From positions 1,320,665 through 1,384,664 of the forward strand of contig NZ_KZ454944.1 of NCBI RefSeq assembly GCF_002797415.1: DNA of 64,000 bases. Direction: 5' to 3'. Each line of letters starts with the position of its first letter. Position 1 is the stretch's first letter. The position numbers and the translations under genes were made by a program. This DNA comes from Bacillus alkalisoli. Lineage in GTDB: Bacteria; Bacillota; Bacilli; Bacillales; Bacillaceae_I. Under the pieces are notes generated by a model. The model made no database searches. It was not told the origin of the DNA and saw nothing but the letters and a program-made list of their open reading frames with translations. This document shows positions 7,108-15,240 of the stretch, one piece after another.

Positions 7108-7278
7108 ATGTATCCTTATCAACCTTGGTGTCCACCTCCATGTAATCCATGTTGCCCACCACCATACCCAAGAAGATATGGCGGAGGCTGGCTATACGGA
7201 ATAGTTGTAATACTATTCATCCTACTGCTACTTGGTGGCTGTAGTTATTATAAACACCATCACTATCGTAAATGTTAG
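7108..7278 (+). CDS. Small Cys/Pro-rich membrane protein, YjcZ-like
   Basis: The 56-aa product starts after AAAGGAGG with 7-base spacing. Residues 1-22 are rich in Pro, Cys and Tyr (P-W-C-P-P-P-C-N-P-C-C-P-P-P). Residues 30-45 form a membrane helix of the type G-I-V-V-I-L-F-I-L-L-L-L-G-G-C. The tail is His-rich (Y-Y-K-H-H-H-Y-R-K-C). The helix resembles the small sporulation proteins of the YjcZ/YosG group, and the Cys/Pro head resembles spore-coat peptides. I infer a spore-envelope role, with low certainty. A strong terminator follows, so it is a complete unit. Confidence 0.7.
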   Translation: MYPYQPWCPPPCNPCCPPPYPRRYGGGWLYGIVVILFILLLLGGCSYYKHHHYRKC

Positions 7279-7280
7279 GA

Positions 7281-7309
7281 AGCCTATGTTCTGCATAGGC
7301 TTTTTTTTT
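7281..7309 (+). terminator. Rho-independent terminator
   Basis: The arms AGCCTATG and CATAGGCT enclose a 5-base loop and are followed by eight or more T residues. Confidence 0.92.
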
Positions 7310-7428
7310 GATAACCATCATTTAATTCGACTTGCGAAATTTTCCACCCGCTAATTGTTTTGAATTTATAGAAAAATCGAACAAAAGAAGGTATAATGTA
7401 AAACGTATACTTATTAGGGGGTATCTTA

Positions 7429-9204
7429 ATGACAACAAAAACGTATGAACAAACATGGGATTTAGACGTATTCTTTGAAGGTGGAAGTGATTCTGAAAGT
7501 TTTAAAGCATACATAGAAAAAATTGAAGTAGAACTAGCAGAATTTGAAGCATCAGTATCAAATTTCGAGCTTTCTAGATTAGGAGAAAGCTTAACGTTAT
7601 ATGAAAAAGTAATTAAGAAAATTGCTCAATCATCCGCATATGTTAACTGTTTGTTTGCAGCAAATGTTACAGATAAAAAGGCTGCTCAACTGCAAGGAAA
7701 AGTAGCTGAATTATATGCAAAGATGAATGTCCTATTAAACTCTTTAGAAGAGCATTTTATACACGTTAACGATCAAGAGTGGAAAGCATTCATTCAAGAG
7801 AGTGGTTTATCTGAATTAGAATACGTATTAACAGAGCGTAGAAGAAGAGCATCTGAAAAGTTACCTGCAGACCAAGAAAAACTAATCTCCTCTTTATCTG
7901 TTGACGGGTACCATGCTTGGGGCAAACTTTATAATTCATTAGTTGGCCGCATTAAGGTTTCAGTTAAAGATAATGGAGAAACGAAAGAACTTTCTGTCGG
8001 TCAAGCCTATAACAAGTTCTCAGATGGAGATAGAAATGTAAGAAAAGAAATTTTCGAACAATGGCAAAAAGCTTGGTTAAAAGAAACAGATACGTTTGCT
8101 GCTGCTTTAAATCATTTAGCTGGTTTTAGAATCCAAACGTATAACCAAAGAGGTTGGGATTCTATTTTAAAAGAACCACTTGAAAACAACCGCATGAAAG
8201 CTGAAACACTTGATACAATGTGGGAAGTTATCACGGATTATAAAGGGAAATTCACTGAGTATTTACAAAGAAAAGCAGAACTACTTGGAGTAGATAAATT
8301 AAGCTACTACGACGTTAATGCACCTATCACTTCAGAAGAAACAAAGCTTTCTTACCAAGAAGGTGCAGAGTTTATCTTAGAACAGTTTGCTAAATTTGGT
8401 CCGGAATTAACGAAGTTTACTGAAGTAGCCTTCGAAGACCGCTGGATTGAGGCAGAAGATAGAGCAGGTAAAGCACCAGGTGGATTCTGTACTGGGTTCA
8501 TGGACTCAGGTCAATCACGTATTTTCATGACATACTCTGGTTCACTAACAAACGTTTCTACTCTAGCACATGAGTTAGGGCATGCATTCCATTCTTATGC
8601 AATGAAAGATGTACCTACATTAAACCGATTCTATTCAAGTAACGTAGCGGAAACCGCTTCAACTTTTGCAGAAATGATCGTTTCAGATGCAGCTGTTAAA
8701 TATGCAAAAACAGATGAAGAAAAGTTGTCCTTATTAGAAGATAAAATTCAAAGAAGCGTTGCTTTCTATATGAACATTCATGCTCGTTTCTTATTTGAAA
8801 CAAAATTCTATGAAGAGCGTAAAAAAGGATTAGTAAGTGTAGAACGATTAAACGAGCTAATGGTAGACGCACAAAAAGAAGCATATTGTGACCAATTAGG
8901 TGAATACGATCCAACATTCTGGGCTTCTAAAATGCACTTCTATATTACACAAGTGCCGTTCTATAACTTCCCATACACGTTTGGCTACTTATTCAGCCTA
9001 GGAATATACGCTCAAGCATTAGAAGAAGGAACAGCATATGAAGAGAAATACATCGCACTTCTAAAAGACACAGCAAGCATGACAGTTGAAGACTTAGCAA
9101 TGAAACACTTGGGAGTTGACTTAACAAAACGAGACTTCTGGGAAAAAGCTGTACTAAAATCAGTAGAAGACGTAGAAGAATTTTTACAACTAACTTCAAA
9201 ATAA
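7429..9204 (+). CDS. M3-family oligoendopeptidase (PepF-like)
   Basis: The 591-aa cytoplasmic zinc metallopeptidase carries the gluzincin motif H-E-L-G-H at residues 381-385, preceded by S-T-L-A and followed by A-F-H-S-Y. The third metal ligand is expected in V-A-E-T-A-S-T-F-A-E about 25 residues later. Length and layout match the PepF/M3 group that degrades short peptides. It stands alone, with a GGGGG ribosome site before the ATG and a terminator after it. In B. subtilis overproduced PepF degrades Phr and other signalling peptides, so it could in principle affect peptide pheromones here. That link is speculative. Confidence 0.92.
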   Translation: MTTKTYEQTWDLDVFFEGGSDSESFKAYIEKIEVELAEFEASVSNFELSRLGESLTLYEKVIKKIAQSSAYVNCLFAANVTDKKAAQLQGKVAELYAKMNVLLNSLEEHFIHVNDQEWKAFIQESGLSELEYVLTERRRRASEKLPADQEKLISSLSVDGYHAWGKLYNSLVGRIKVSVKDNGETKELSVGQAYNKFSDGDRNVRKEIFEQWQKAWLKETDTFAAALNHLAGFRIQTYNQRGWDSILKEPLENNRMKAETLDTMWEVITDYKGKFTEYLQRKAELLGVDKLSYYDVNAPITSEETKLSYQEGAEFILEQFAKFGPELTKFTEVAFEDRWIEAEDRAGKAPGGFCTGFMDSGQSRIFMTYSGSLTNVSTLAHELGHAFHSYAMKDVPTLNRFYSSNVAETASTFAEMIVSDAAVKYAKTDEEKLSLLEDKIQRSVAFYMNIHARFLFETKFYEERKKGLVSVERLNELMVDAQKEAYCDQLGEYDPTFWASKMHFYITQVPFYNFPYTFGYLFSLGIYAQALEEGTAYEEKYIALLKDTASMTVEDLAMKHLGVDLTKRDFWEKAVLKSVEDVEEFLQLTSK

Positions 9205-9211
9205 AAAACAC

Positions 9212-9246
9212 AAAAGCGATAGCCGACTCAAAGGCTATCGCTTTTA
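9212..9246. terminator. Rho-independent terminator after the oligopeptidase gene
   Basis: The 13-base arms AAAAGCGATAGCC and GGCTATCGCTTTT enclose 8 bases. A-rich and T-rich flanks allow use in both directions. Confidence 0.9.
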
Positions 9247-9418
9247 AATTAAATATATTATAGTGTAGTTCAAAATGAAATGATATAATACAAAAATAAA
9301 ATGCTTTTGATTGCATTAATCATCAACCGTTTATACCACTTTATTCATTCGAAGAGAATAAAAATAAATAGATATAACTAATCCTAAAAATAGCATATTG
9401 AATTCCTGGAGGTTAATA

Positions 9419-10201
9419 ATGTCACAAAAACTATATAGAACGATGATTGAATTAACAAATCATAAACTATCATCCAATATTATAAAAAACTTCTCGCAAT
9501 CCAAACTAAGTAAATTAGTTGTCCCTTCCTTTGCGAAAACTTACAAAATAAATATTAAAGAAATGAAAGAGCCAATCCAATCATATCCTACGTTACAAAA
9601 GTTCTTCATTCGCACGCTAAAGCCTGGAGCTAGACCAATTGATCAAGCGAAAGACTCGGTTGTCAGTCCTGTAGATGCAGTATTAGAGAAGTTTGGGACT
9701 ATCACAGACAATCTGGAGATGATTGTTAAGGAGAAAAAATACTCCATTCAAGACATGCTAGAAGATAAAAATGTGGCGGAGAAGTATATGGGTGGAACAT
9801 TCATGCTATTATACTTAAGCCCTAGCCATTACCATAGAATTCATAGTCCGATTACAGGTGAAGTAGCGAACCAGTGGACATTAGGGAAGAATAAATCCTA
9901 TCCTGTAAACCGTCTTGGTTTAAAGTATGGAAAAGACACCCTTTCTAAAAATTATCGAAAAGTGACAGAAATGGTTCACGACCAAAAACATGTGGCTATT
10001 GTGAAAGTAGGAGCTATGTTTGTAAACAGTATAGAACTTACACACGAAGGAACATCGTTAAAAAAAGGACAAGAAATGGCATATTTTAGTTTCGGATCAA
10101 CAGTTATTCTTCTTTTTGAAAAAGATGCATTTACTATTGATAAAGACTTAACAGATAAGGCAGATGTTTTTGTAGGACAACGTATTGGAAAGTGGAATTA
10201 A
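9419..10201 (+). CDS. psd: Phosphatidylserine decarboxylase proenzyme
   Basis: The 260-aa enzyme converts phosphatidylserine to phosphatidylethanolamine at the membrane. It is made as a proenzyme that cuts itself at a Gly-Ser bond and turns the serine into the pyruvoyl cofactor. The site here is F-G-S-T, with cleavage between G226 and S227. Other family motifs are V-S-P-V-D-A (about 80-85) and the catalytic region S-P-S-H-Y-H-R-I-H (about 136-144). ATG at 9419 is chosen because GGAGG lies 7 bases upstream. A TTG seven codons earlier has no ribosome site. No pssA is adjacent. Confidence 0.95.
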   Translation: MSQKLYRTMIELTNHKLSSNIIKNFSQSKLSKLVVPSFAKTYKINIKEMKEPIQSYPTLQKFFIRTLKPGARPIDQAKDSVVSPVDAVLEKFGTITDNLEMIVKEKKYSIQDMLEDKNVAEKYMGGTFMLLYLSPSHYHRIHSPITGEVANQWTLGKNKSYPVNRLGLKYGKDTLSKNYRKVTEMVHDQKHVAIVKVGAMFVNSIELTHEGTSLKKGQEMAYFSFGSTVILLFEKDAFTIDKDLTDKADVFVGQRIGKWN

Positions 10202-10212
10202 ATAAATGAAAA

Positions 10213-10240
10213 AAACAAGCCCTAATGTTAGGGCTTGTTC
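10213..10240. terminator. Terminator shared by psd and sda
   Basis: The 12-base arms AACAAGCCCTAA and TTAGGGCTTGTT are separated by TG. On the minus strand the hairpin is followed by a T-run directly past the sda stop. On the plus strand the T-tract is weak, so it serves mainly sda. Confidence 0.85.
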
Positions 10241-10242
10241 TG

Positions 10243-10383
10243 TTATGATGTAGCTTTAATTTTATGATTTAAGCTTCTGCGATTTATTTCAAGTTCGATT
10301 AATTGGATAAAATCAGAGCTCAATTGTAATTCTGTTGCTTTTACATAAGATTCAATTAACAGTTCATCAGATAAGTTCCTCAT
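10243..10383 (-). CDS. sda: Sda, checkpoint inhibitor of sporulation histidine kinase KinA
   Basis: The 46-aa product begins [13 protein letters not shown] and ends [12 protein letters not shown]. It matches B. subtilis Sda (46 aa) closely from memory, with the two antiparallel helices of that fold. Sda binds the dimerisation domain of the KinA/KinB kinases and blocks the phosphorelay when DNA replication is perturbed. A cluster of DnaA boxes lies upstream, as in B. subtilis where DnaA drives sda. The GGAGG element is 20 bases from the ATG, with a perfect hairpin between. The downstream yqeG operon agrees with the B. subtilis order. Confidence 0.95.
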   Translation of the reverse strand: MRNLSDELLIESYVKATELQLSSDFIQLIELEINRRSLNHKIKATS

Positions 10384-10385
10384 TT

Positions 10386-10408
10386 TGTAGGCTTGGCCCT
10401 ACACCTCC
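10386..10408 (-). promoter_or_regulatory. sda leader: hairpin between Shine-Dalgarno and start codon
   Basis: On the minus strand the order is GGAGG, then TGTAGG-GCCAAG-CCTACA, then AA and ATG. The 6-bp stem with a 6-base loop fills the abnormally long 20-base gap. If folded, only two unpaired bases plus the stem base separate the ribosome site from the ATG. The hairpin may therefore bring the start close or make translation conditional. Confidence 0.55.
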
Positions 10409-10532
10409 TATTAACTGCGGTTTCTTTTCAAAAATTTGTTCTATAAGTTTAAACATTCGCATATAATGTGTAAGTTATGGTAGTTAGTACCATTATCCTA
10501 ACATGTTTGAATAATTAGAACAACCGTTCTAG

Positions 10533-10632
10533 ATATCCACACTTTCCAGTGGATAACTTGTGGGTATTTTGTTTATAATTACTAAAAACTCATATGGGAC
10601 AAGTGTGTAAAATGTAGATAAACTTATCCACA
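10533..10632. promoter_or_regulatory. DnaA-box cluster upstream of sda
   Basis: A perfect DnaA box TTATCCACA lies at 10624-10632. One-mismatch boxes are ATATCCACA at 10533-10541 and, inverted, AGTGGATAA at 10548-10556. Weaker TGTG-type sites lie between. B. subtilis sda is controlled by DnaA through a comparable cluster, so the same replication-status input is expected. Nothing else is recognisable between 10410 and 10800. Confidence 0.75.
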
Positions 10633-10821
10633 GTGTTGAATTGACTTGGATTTTGTCGAAAACTTTTTAAATTATTTTTAAAATTTTCGTAAATTTATAC
10701 TTGTTTTACTTACAAAAACACAGTTTTTTACATATATAACTTGGAAGTGAGAACATTTTTAGGTAAGATGTAAAAGTATGAAAATGCATCGGTTATTTTT
10801 TCAAAATTGGGGGAAACTATA

Positions 10822-11337
10822 TTGTTAAAGTTATTTTTACCTGCAGAACATGCAAAAAGTGTTTTTGAGATAAAACCAGAAACGTTAGTAGATAAAGGAA
10901 TTAAAGCTATTATTACCGATTTAGATAATACGTTAGTCGAATGGGACCGCCCTGAAGCAACGCCTAATTTAATCCAATGGTTTAAATCAATGCAAGATGC
11001 AGGGATTTTTGTCACGATTGTTTCTAATAATAATAAGAAACGTGTACAAGCATTTTCTGATCCGCTTGGCATTCCGTTTATTCATGAAGCAAGAAAGCCA
11101 TTAAGGAGAGCATTTAGAAAAGCGATCAAAGAAATGAACGTCCAACCAAATGAAGTAGTGGTTATAGGTGATCAATTACTTACAGATGTTCTTGGAGGGA
11201 ATCGCTTAGGGCTACATACTATTTTGGTTGTGCCAGTAGCACAAACAGATGGTTTCTTTACAAAATTTAACCGTAGAATGGAGCGTCGTATTCTTTCGTA
11301 TATGAAGCGAAAAGGTATGATAACTTGGGAGGATTAA
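10822..11337 (+). CDS. yqeG: YqeG-family HAD phosphatase
   Basis: The 171-aa HAD-superfamily protein has motif I T-D-L-D-N-T-L at residues 32-38 (nucleophile D33, acid D35), motif II V-S-N-N-N, and motif III with G-D-Q-L-L-T-D-V-x-G-G-N. This is the YqeG pattern (PGP-like phosphatase, exact substrate not established). TTG at 10822 is chosen because GGGGG lies 8 bases before it and the product then starts M-L-K-L-F-L-P like the B. subtilis protein. It is the first gene of an operon with yqeH following by one base, so a link to ribosome assembly is plausible. Confidence 0.92.
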   Translation: MLKLFLPAEHAKSVFEIKPETLVDKGIKAIITDLDNTLVEWDRPEATPNLIQWFKSMQDAGIFVTIVSNNNKKRVQAFSDPLGIPFIHEARKPLRRAFRKAIKEMNVQPNEVVVIGDQLLTDVLGGNRLGLHTILVVPVAQTDGFFTKFNRRMERRILSYMKRKGMITWED

Positions 11338-11338
11338 G

Positions 11339-12442
11339 ATGCAAGAAAGAATAGATTGTGTAGGTTGTGGAGTAACAATTCAAACAGAAGATAAAGAAGG
11401 ATTAGGGTATGCACCACCTTCTTCATTAGAAAAAGAAATGATTATTTGTCAAAGATGTTTCCGTTTAAAACATTACAATGAAATTCAAGATGTTTCCTTA
11501 ACAGATGATGACTTTCTAAAAATATTGAACTCAATTGGTTCAACAGATGGTCTCGTTGTAAAAGTTGTAGACATTTTCGATTTTAACGGCAGCTGGTTGC
11601 CTGGTTTACATCGTTTCGTCGGAAACAACAAAGTTATATTAGTAGGTAATAAAGTAGATTTATTACCTAAGTCTGTGAAGCATACAAAAGTAATCAACTG
11701 GATGAAACAAGAAGCAAAACAACTTGGACTAAAACCAGAAGATGTATTTTTAATTAGTGCAGATAAAGGCTATGGTGTAAAGGAAGTAGCGGAAGCAATA
11801 GAACACTATCGTGACGGTCAAAACGTTTACGTTGTAGGATGTACAAATGTCGGTAAATCGACATTTATAAACCGTATTATTAAAGAGTTTACTGGAGAAT
11901 CAGACGTTATTACTACATCTCAATTTCCAGGAACGACGCTAGATATGATTGATATTCCACTTGACAACGGTGCTTCTTTATTTGATACACCTGGAATCAT
12001 TAATCATCATCAAATGGCTCATTTTGTAAATAAAAAAGATCTTAAAATTATTTCTCCTAAGAAAGAAATTAAACCGAAAGTATTCCAGTTAAACGAAGGA
12101 CAAACGTTGTTTTTCGGTGGTTTAGCTAGAGTAGATTATGTATCAGGTGGAAGAAGAGCGTTAACCGCTTATGTGTCTAACGATATATATATTCACCGTA
12201 CGAAGTTAGAAAATGCAGAGCAATTATACGCGGACCATGTTGGTGAAATGTTACACCCTCCTAGAGAAGATGAATTAGAAGGATTTCCTAAACTGGTGGC
12301 GCATGAATTTATGATTAAAGAAGCAAAAACCGATATTGTTATTTCGGGTCTTGGTTGGATAACGGTAAACGATCCTGGTGCTAAAATAGTTGCCCATGCT
12401 CCAAAGGGTGTAGGAGTTATGGTTAGAAAATCATTAATCTAA
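11339..12442 (+). CDS. yqeH: YqeH, circularly permuted GTPase for 30S assembly
   Basis: The 367-aa GTPase has its motifs in permuted order: G4 N-K-V-D at 104-107, then the P-loop G-C-T-N-V-G-K-S at 167-174, then G3 D-T-P-G at 216-219. The N-terminus holds a treble-clef zinc motif (C7-V-G-C10 and C-Q-R-C near 38). YqeH is needed for 30S subunit biogenesis and 16S rRNA maturation in B. subtilis. It follows yqeG almost without a gap, and aroE is 13 bases downstream. Confidence 0.96.
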   Translation: MQERIDCVGCGVTIQTEDKEGLGYAPPSSLEKEMIICQRCFRLKHYNEIQDVSLTDDDFLKILNSIGSTDGLVVKVVDIFDFNGSWLPGLHRFVGNNKVILVGNKVDLLPKSVKHTKVINWMKQEAKQLGLKPEDVFLISADKGYGVKEVAEAIEHYRDGQNVYVVGCTNVGKSTFINRIIKEFTGESDVITTSQFPGTTLDMIDIPLDNGASLFDTPGIINHHQMAHFVNKKDLKIISPKKEIKPKVFQLNEGQTLFFGGLARVDYVSGGRRALTAYVSNDIYIHRTKLENAEQLYADHVGEMLHPPREDELEGFPKLVAHEFMIKEAKTDIVISGLGWITVNDPGAKIVAHAPKGVGVMVRKSLI

Positions 12443-12455
12443 TGGAGGTTGGCTC

Positions 12456-13292
12456 ATGAAAAAGCTATTCGGTGTAATAGGGGATCCGATAGCACAATCG
12501 ATGTCACCACAGATTCATAACGATGCATTTGAGCAACATAATATAGACGGTGTGTATCTCCCGTTCCATGTGGCGAAAGATGCCTTACAGACATCTGTAA
12601 AAGGATGGAGAGCCCTAGGGGGTTGTGGTTTTAATGTTACGATACCGCATAAAGTAAAGATTATGCAGTTTTTAGATGGTGTCGATCAAGATGCACAACA
12701 AATCGGGGCAGTAAACACCGTTGTAAATGAAAGTGGAAAGTTAGTTGGTTATAATACAGATGGTGCTGGTTTCGTGAAAGGACTAAAAGAAATTACCTCT
12801 TTTCACGAAAAAAATGTAGCGATTATTGGTGCAGGTGGAGCAGCTAGAGCAATTCTATATTCTTTGTCTAAAGAAAATGTTGAAGAGATAACGGTAGCTA
12901 ATCGTACAGAAAGTAAAGCGTTGGAACTAATAAAATCCCTTCATCTAGAAACCTTAGCGAACGCAAGCTCCATATTACAGTTGGAAGAAACACTTAGCAA
13001 ATATGATATTATCATAAATACAACGTCAGTTGGTATGTATCCTAATGAAGATGAAATGCCAATATCACTATCTTTTTTAAAGAAAAATTGTGTGGTTAGT
13101 GATATAATTTATAATCCGTTAGAAACAAAATTTTTAAAAGAAGCAAAAAAGCAAGGAGCCATAACACAAAATGGTGTTCCGATGTTTGTAAACCAGGCAG
13201 CGATAGCTTTTGAAATTTGGACAAATATAAAGCCTTGTAATACCAGGATGGAACAGATTGTTATGGAACATTTAGGAGGAAAAACATGTTAA
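12456..13292 (+). CDS. aroE: Shikimate dehydrogenase (NADP+)
   Basis: The 278-aa enzyme reduces 3-dehydroshikimate to shikimate in aromatic amino acid synthesis. The N-terminus F-G-V-I-G-D-P-I-A-Q-S-x-S-P is the substrate site. The catalytic pair is K66 in N-V-T-I-P-H-K and D102 in N-T-D-G. The NADP-binding loop G-A-G-G-A-A-R-A lies near residue 127, followed by N-R-T. AATGGAGG precedes the ATG. The last codons overlap the next gene. In B. subtilis the gene at this place is called aroD. Confidence 0.96.
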   Translation: MKKLFGVIGDPIAQSMSPQIHNDAFEQHNIDGVYLPFHVAKDALQTSVKGWRALGGCGFNVTIPHKVKIMQFLDGVDQDAQQIGAVNTVVNESGKLVGYNTDGAGFVKGLKEITSFHEKNVAIIGAGGAARAILYSLSKENVEEITVANRTESKALELIKSLHLETLANASSILQLEETLSKYDIIINTTSVGMYPNEDEMPISLSFLKKNCVVSDIIYNPLETKFLKEAKKQGAITQNGVPMFVNQAAIAFEIWTNIKPCNTRMEQIVMEHLGGKTC

Positions 13293-13585
13293 AAGGTAAA
13301 CAAAAACGTTTTTTACGCGCACAAGCTCATCATCTTGATCCGATTTTTCAAGTTGGTAAAGGCGGCGTAAATGAAAATATGATAAAACAAATTGCAGATG
13401 CATTAGAAGCTAGAGAGCTAATGAAGATTAGTATTTTGCAAAACTGTGACGAAGATCGTCATACAGTTGCAGAAGAATTAGCAACTGGTACTAAGGCAGA
13501 ACTTGTTCAAGTTATTGGAAATACAATTGTACTTTACAAAGAATCAAGAGAAAACAAACGTATACAATTGCCAACTGTCCGTTAA
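13286..13585 (+). CDS. yhbY: YhbY/YqeI-family CRM-domain RNA-binding protein
   Basis: The 99-aa single CRM-domain protein has the signature G-K-G-G-V near residue 28 and the start M-L-K-G-K-Q-K-R-F-L-R-A-Q-A-H. Family members associate with pre-50S ribosomal particles. The start codon lies inside the end of aroE (7-base overlap) with TTAGGAGG upstream, so translation is coupled. The position between aroE and nadD is conserved. Confidence 0.93.
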   Translation: MLKGKQKRFLRAQAHHLDPIFQVGKGGVNENMIKQIADALEARELMKISILQNCDEDRHTVAEELATGTKAELVQVIGNTIVLYKESRENKRIQLPTVR

Positions 13586-13753
13586 TAAAGGTATCACTAC
13601 TAAAACGAAAAACGAGTTTTAACACGTTGATGGTAGATGATTATTAAAATATTAAGGACATATTCTGTGTTATGGTTACAAAAAAATTGTTTTTCCATTA
13701 AACGAATTGTATTTATGAATGAATAAATCTAATTTTAAGGGGGAATACGAAGG

Positions 13754-14323
13754 ATGCGAAAAAAAATCGGCATTTTAGGTGGTACGTTTGATCCGCCACA
13801 CATCGGTCATTTAATCATTGCAAATGAAGTGTTGCAACGTTTGTCCCTAGATGAAATCTGGTTTTTACCGAATCGTATTCCTCCACATAAGTTAGATAAA
13901 TCAATTACGGCCACTAGTTCGAGAGTGGATATGATTAACCTTGCGATTGAGGATAATAATCATTTCACCATGAACTCCATTGAATTAGAACGAAGCGGCC
14001 CTTCTTTTACCTATGATACGATAGTAACCTTAAAAGAATTACACCCTACTGAGGATTTCTTTTTTATTATTGGTGCAGATATGGTGGAGTATTTACCGAA
14101 ATGGCATCGAATCGATGAGTTGATGGAAATGGTTCAATTTGTAGGAGTGAAGCGTGCAGGATATCAGTTGCAAACACTTTACCCAGTTATTGAAGTTGAT
14201 ATACCGCAAATTGATATTTCATCGACTTTAATAAGAGAGAGACTAAGAAGTGGTTTGTCATTCCAGTATTTAGTTCCAGCAAAGGTACAGCGTTATATAG
14301 AGGAGAACAATCTATATGAATAA
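13754..14323 (+). CDS. nadD: Nicotinate-nucleotide adenylyltransferase
   Basis: The 189-aa enzyme transfers AMP from ATP to nicotinate mononucleotide in NAD synthesis. The nucleotidyltransferase motif G-G-T-F-D-P-P-H-x-G-H is at residues 9-19, and I-S-S-T-x-I-R lies near 156-162. AAGGGGGAA precedes the ATG. The C-terminus overlaps yqeK by 8 bases. The 168-bp gap before it holds no gene I can recognise. It contains only an A/T-rich inverted sequence (TAAAAC...GTTTTA) near 13600. Confidence 0.96.
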   Translation: MRKKIGILGGTFDPPHIGHLIIANEVLQRLSLDEIWFLPNRIPPHKLDKSITATSSRVDMINLAIEDNNHFTMNSIELERSGPSFTYDTIVTLKELHPTEDFFFIIGADMVEYLPKWHRIDELMEMVQFVGVKRAGYQLQTLYPVIEVDIPQIDISSTLIRERLRSGLSFQYLVPAKVQRYIEENNLYE

Positions 14324-14894
14324 AGAAAAAGCATTAAGTGTTGTGAAAGAAGTGTTAACTGAAAAGAGATATTTACATACAATTGGCGTAATGGAAACAG
14401 CTGTGAAACTTGCTCAAAAGTATGGAGCGGATGAAAAGAAAGCAGAAACTGCTGCAATTTTTCATGATTATGCGAAATTCCGTCCGAAAGAAGAAATGAA
14501 ACGAATTATTATCGAACAAAACATGCCACACGATTTGTTAGAGCATAACGACGAGCTTTGGCACGCTCCGGTTGGTGCTTATTTGGTAGAAGAAGAAGTA
14601 GGCATAAGCGATAAAGAAATACTTGATGCGATTAAGTGGCATACTTCGGGTAAAATAAATATGAGTAAGTTAGAAAAAATTGTATTTTTAGCCGACTATA
14701 TTGAACCAGGCAGAGATTTTCCTGGAGTAGAAGAAGTTAGAAATATGGCAGAGATAGATCTTAATAGGGCTGTAGCTCAATCGCTACGGAACACTATCAC
14801 ATTTTTATTAGAGAGAAATCAACTTGTGTATCCAGATACACTTCATTCTTATAACTATATGATTACAGAGATTAAAGGAGGAAATAGAAATTGA
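14316..14894 (+). CDS. yqeK: YqeK, HD-domain Ap4A hydrolase (symmetrical)
   Basis: The 192-aa HD-superfamily protein has the metal motif H50-D51 in F-H-D-Y-A-K, an upstream H in Y-L-H-T-I-G, and a further H-x-A-P-V-G-A near 87. YqeK proteins cleave diadenosine tetraphosphate to two ADP using iron. Start and stop overlap its neighbours nadD and rsfS, so all three are translationally coupled. Confidence 0.93.
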   Translation: MNKEKALSVVKEVLTEKRYLHTIGVMETAVKLAQKYGADEKKAETAAIFHDYAKFRPKEEMKRIIIEQNMPHDLLEHNDELWHAPVGAYLVEEEVGISDKEILDAIKWHTSGKINMSKLEKIVFLADYIEPGRDFPGVEEVRNMAEIDLNRAVAQSLRNTITFLLERNQLVYPDTLHSYNYMITEIKGGNRN

Positions 14895-15238
14895 ACGAAC
14901 TATTAAAAATTACAGCAAAAGCTGCAGATGATAAAAGAGCAGAAGATTTAGTAGCACTAGATATGAATGGGATTTCTTTAGTAGCAGATTATTTCTTCAT
15001 TTGCCACGGTAATTCTGATAAGCAAGTACAAGCAATTGCAAAAGAAATGAAAGAGAAAGCAGAAGAGCAAGGAGTTACTGTTCGTCGTATGGAAGGTTAC
15101 GATGAAGCTAGATGGATATTAGTGGACCTTGGAGATGTTATTGCACACGTGTTCCATCGTGATGAGCGTTCTTACTATAACTTAGAGCGTTTATGGGGAG
15201 ATGCAGAGCGTGTCGATATTTATAAAGAGTTGATGTAA
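14891..15238 (+). CDS. rsfS: Ribosome silencing factor RsfS
   Basis: The 115-aa protein contains the conserved core A-D-Y-F-F-I-C-x-G-N-S near residue 31 and the C-terminal W-I-L-V-D-L-G-D-V-I-A-H-V-F. RsfS binds L14 on the 50S subunit and blocks joining of subunits in slow growth. The TTG start overlaps the yqeK stop by four bases, and AAAGGAGG stands in front of it. Confidence 0.95.
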   Translation: MNELLKITAKAADDKRAEDLVALDMNGISLVADYFFICHGNSDKQVQAIAKEMKEKAEEQGVTVRRMEGYDEARWILVDLGDVIAHVFHRDERSYYNLERLWGDAERVDIYKELM

Positions 15239-15240
15239 AG

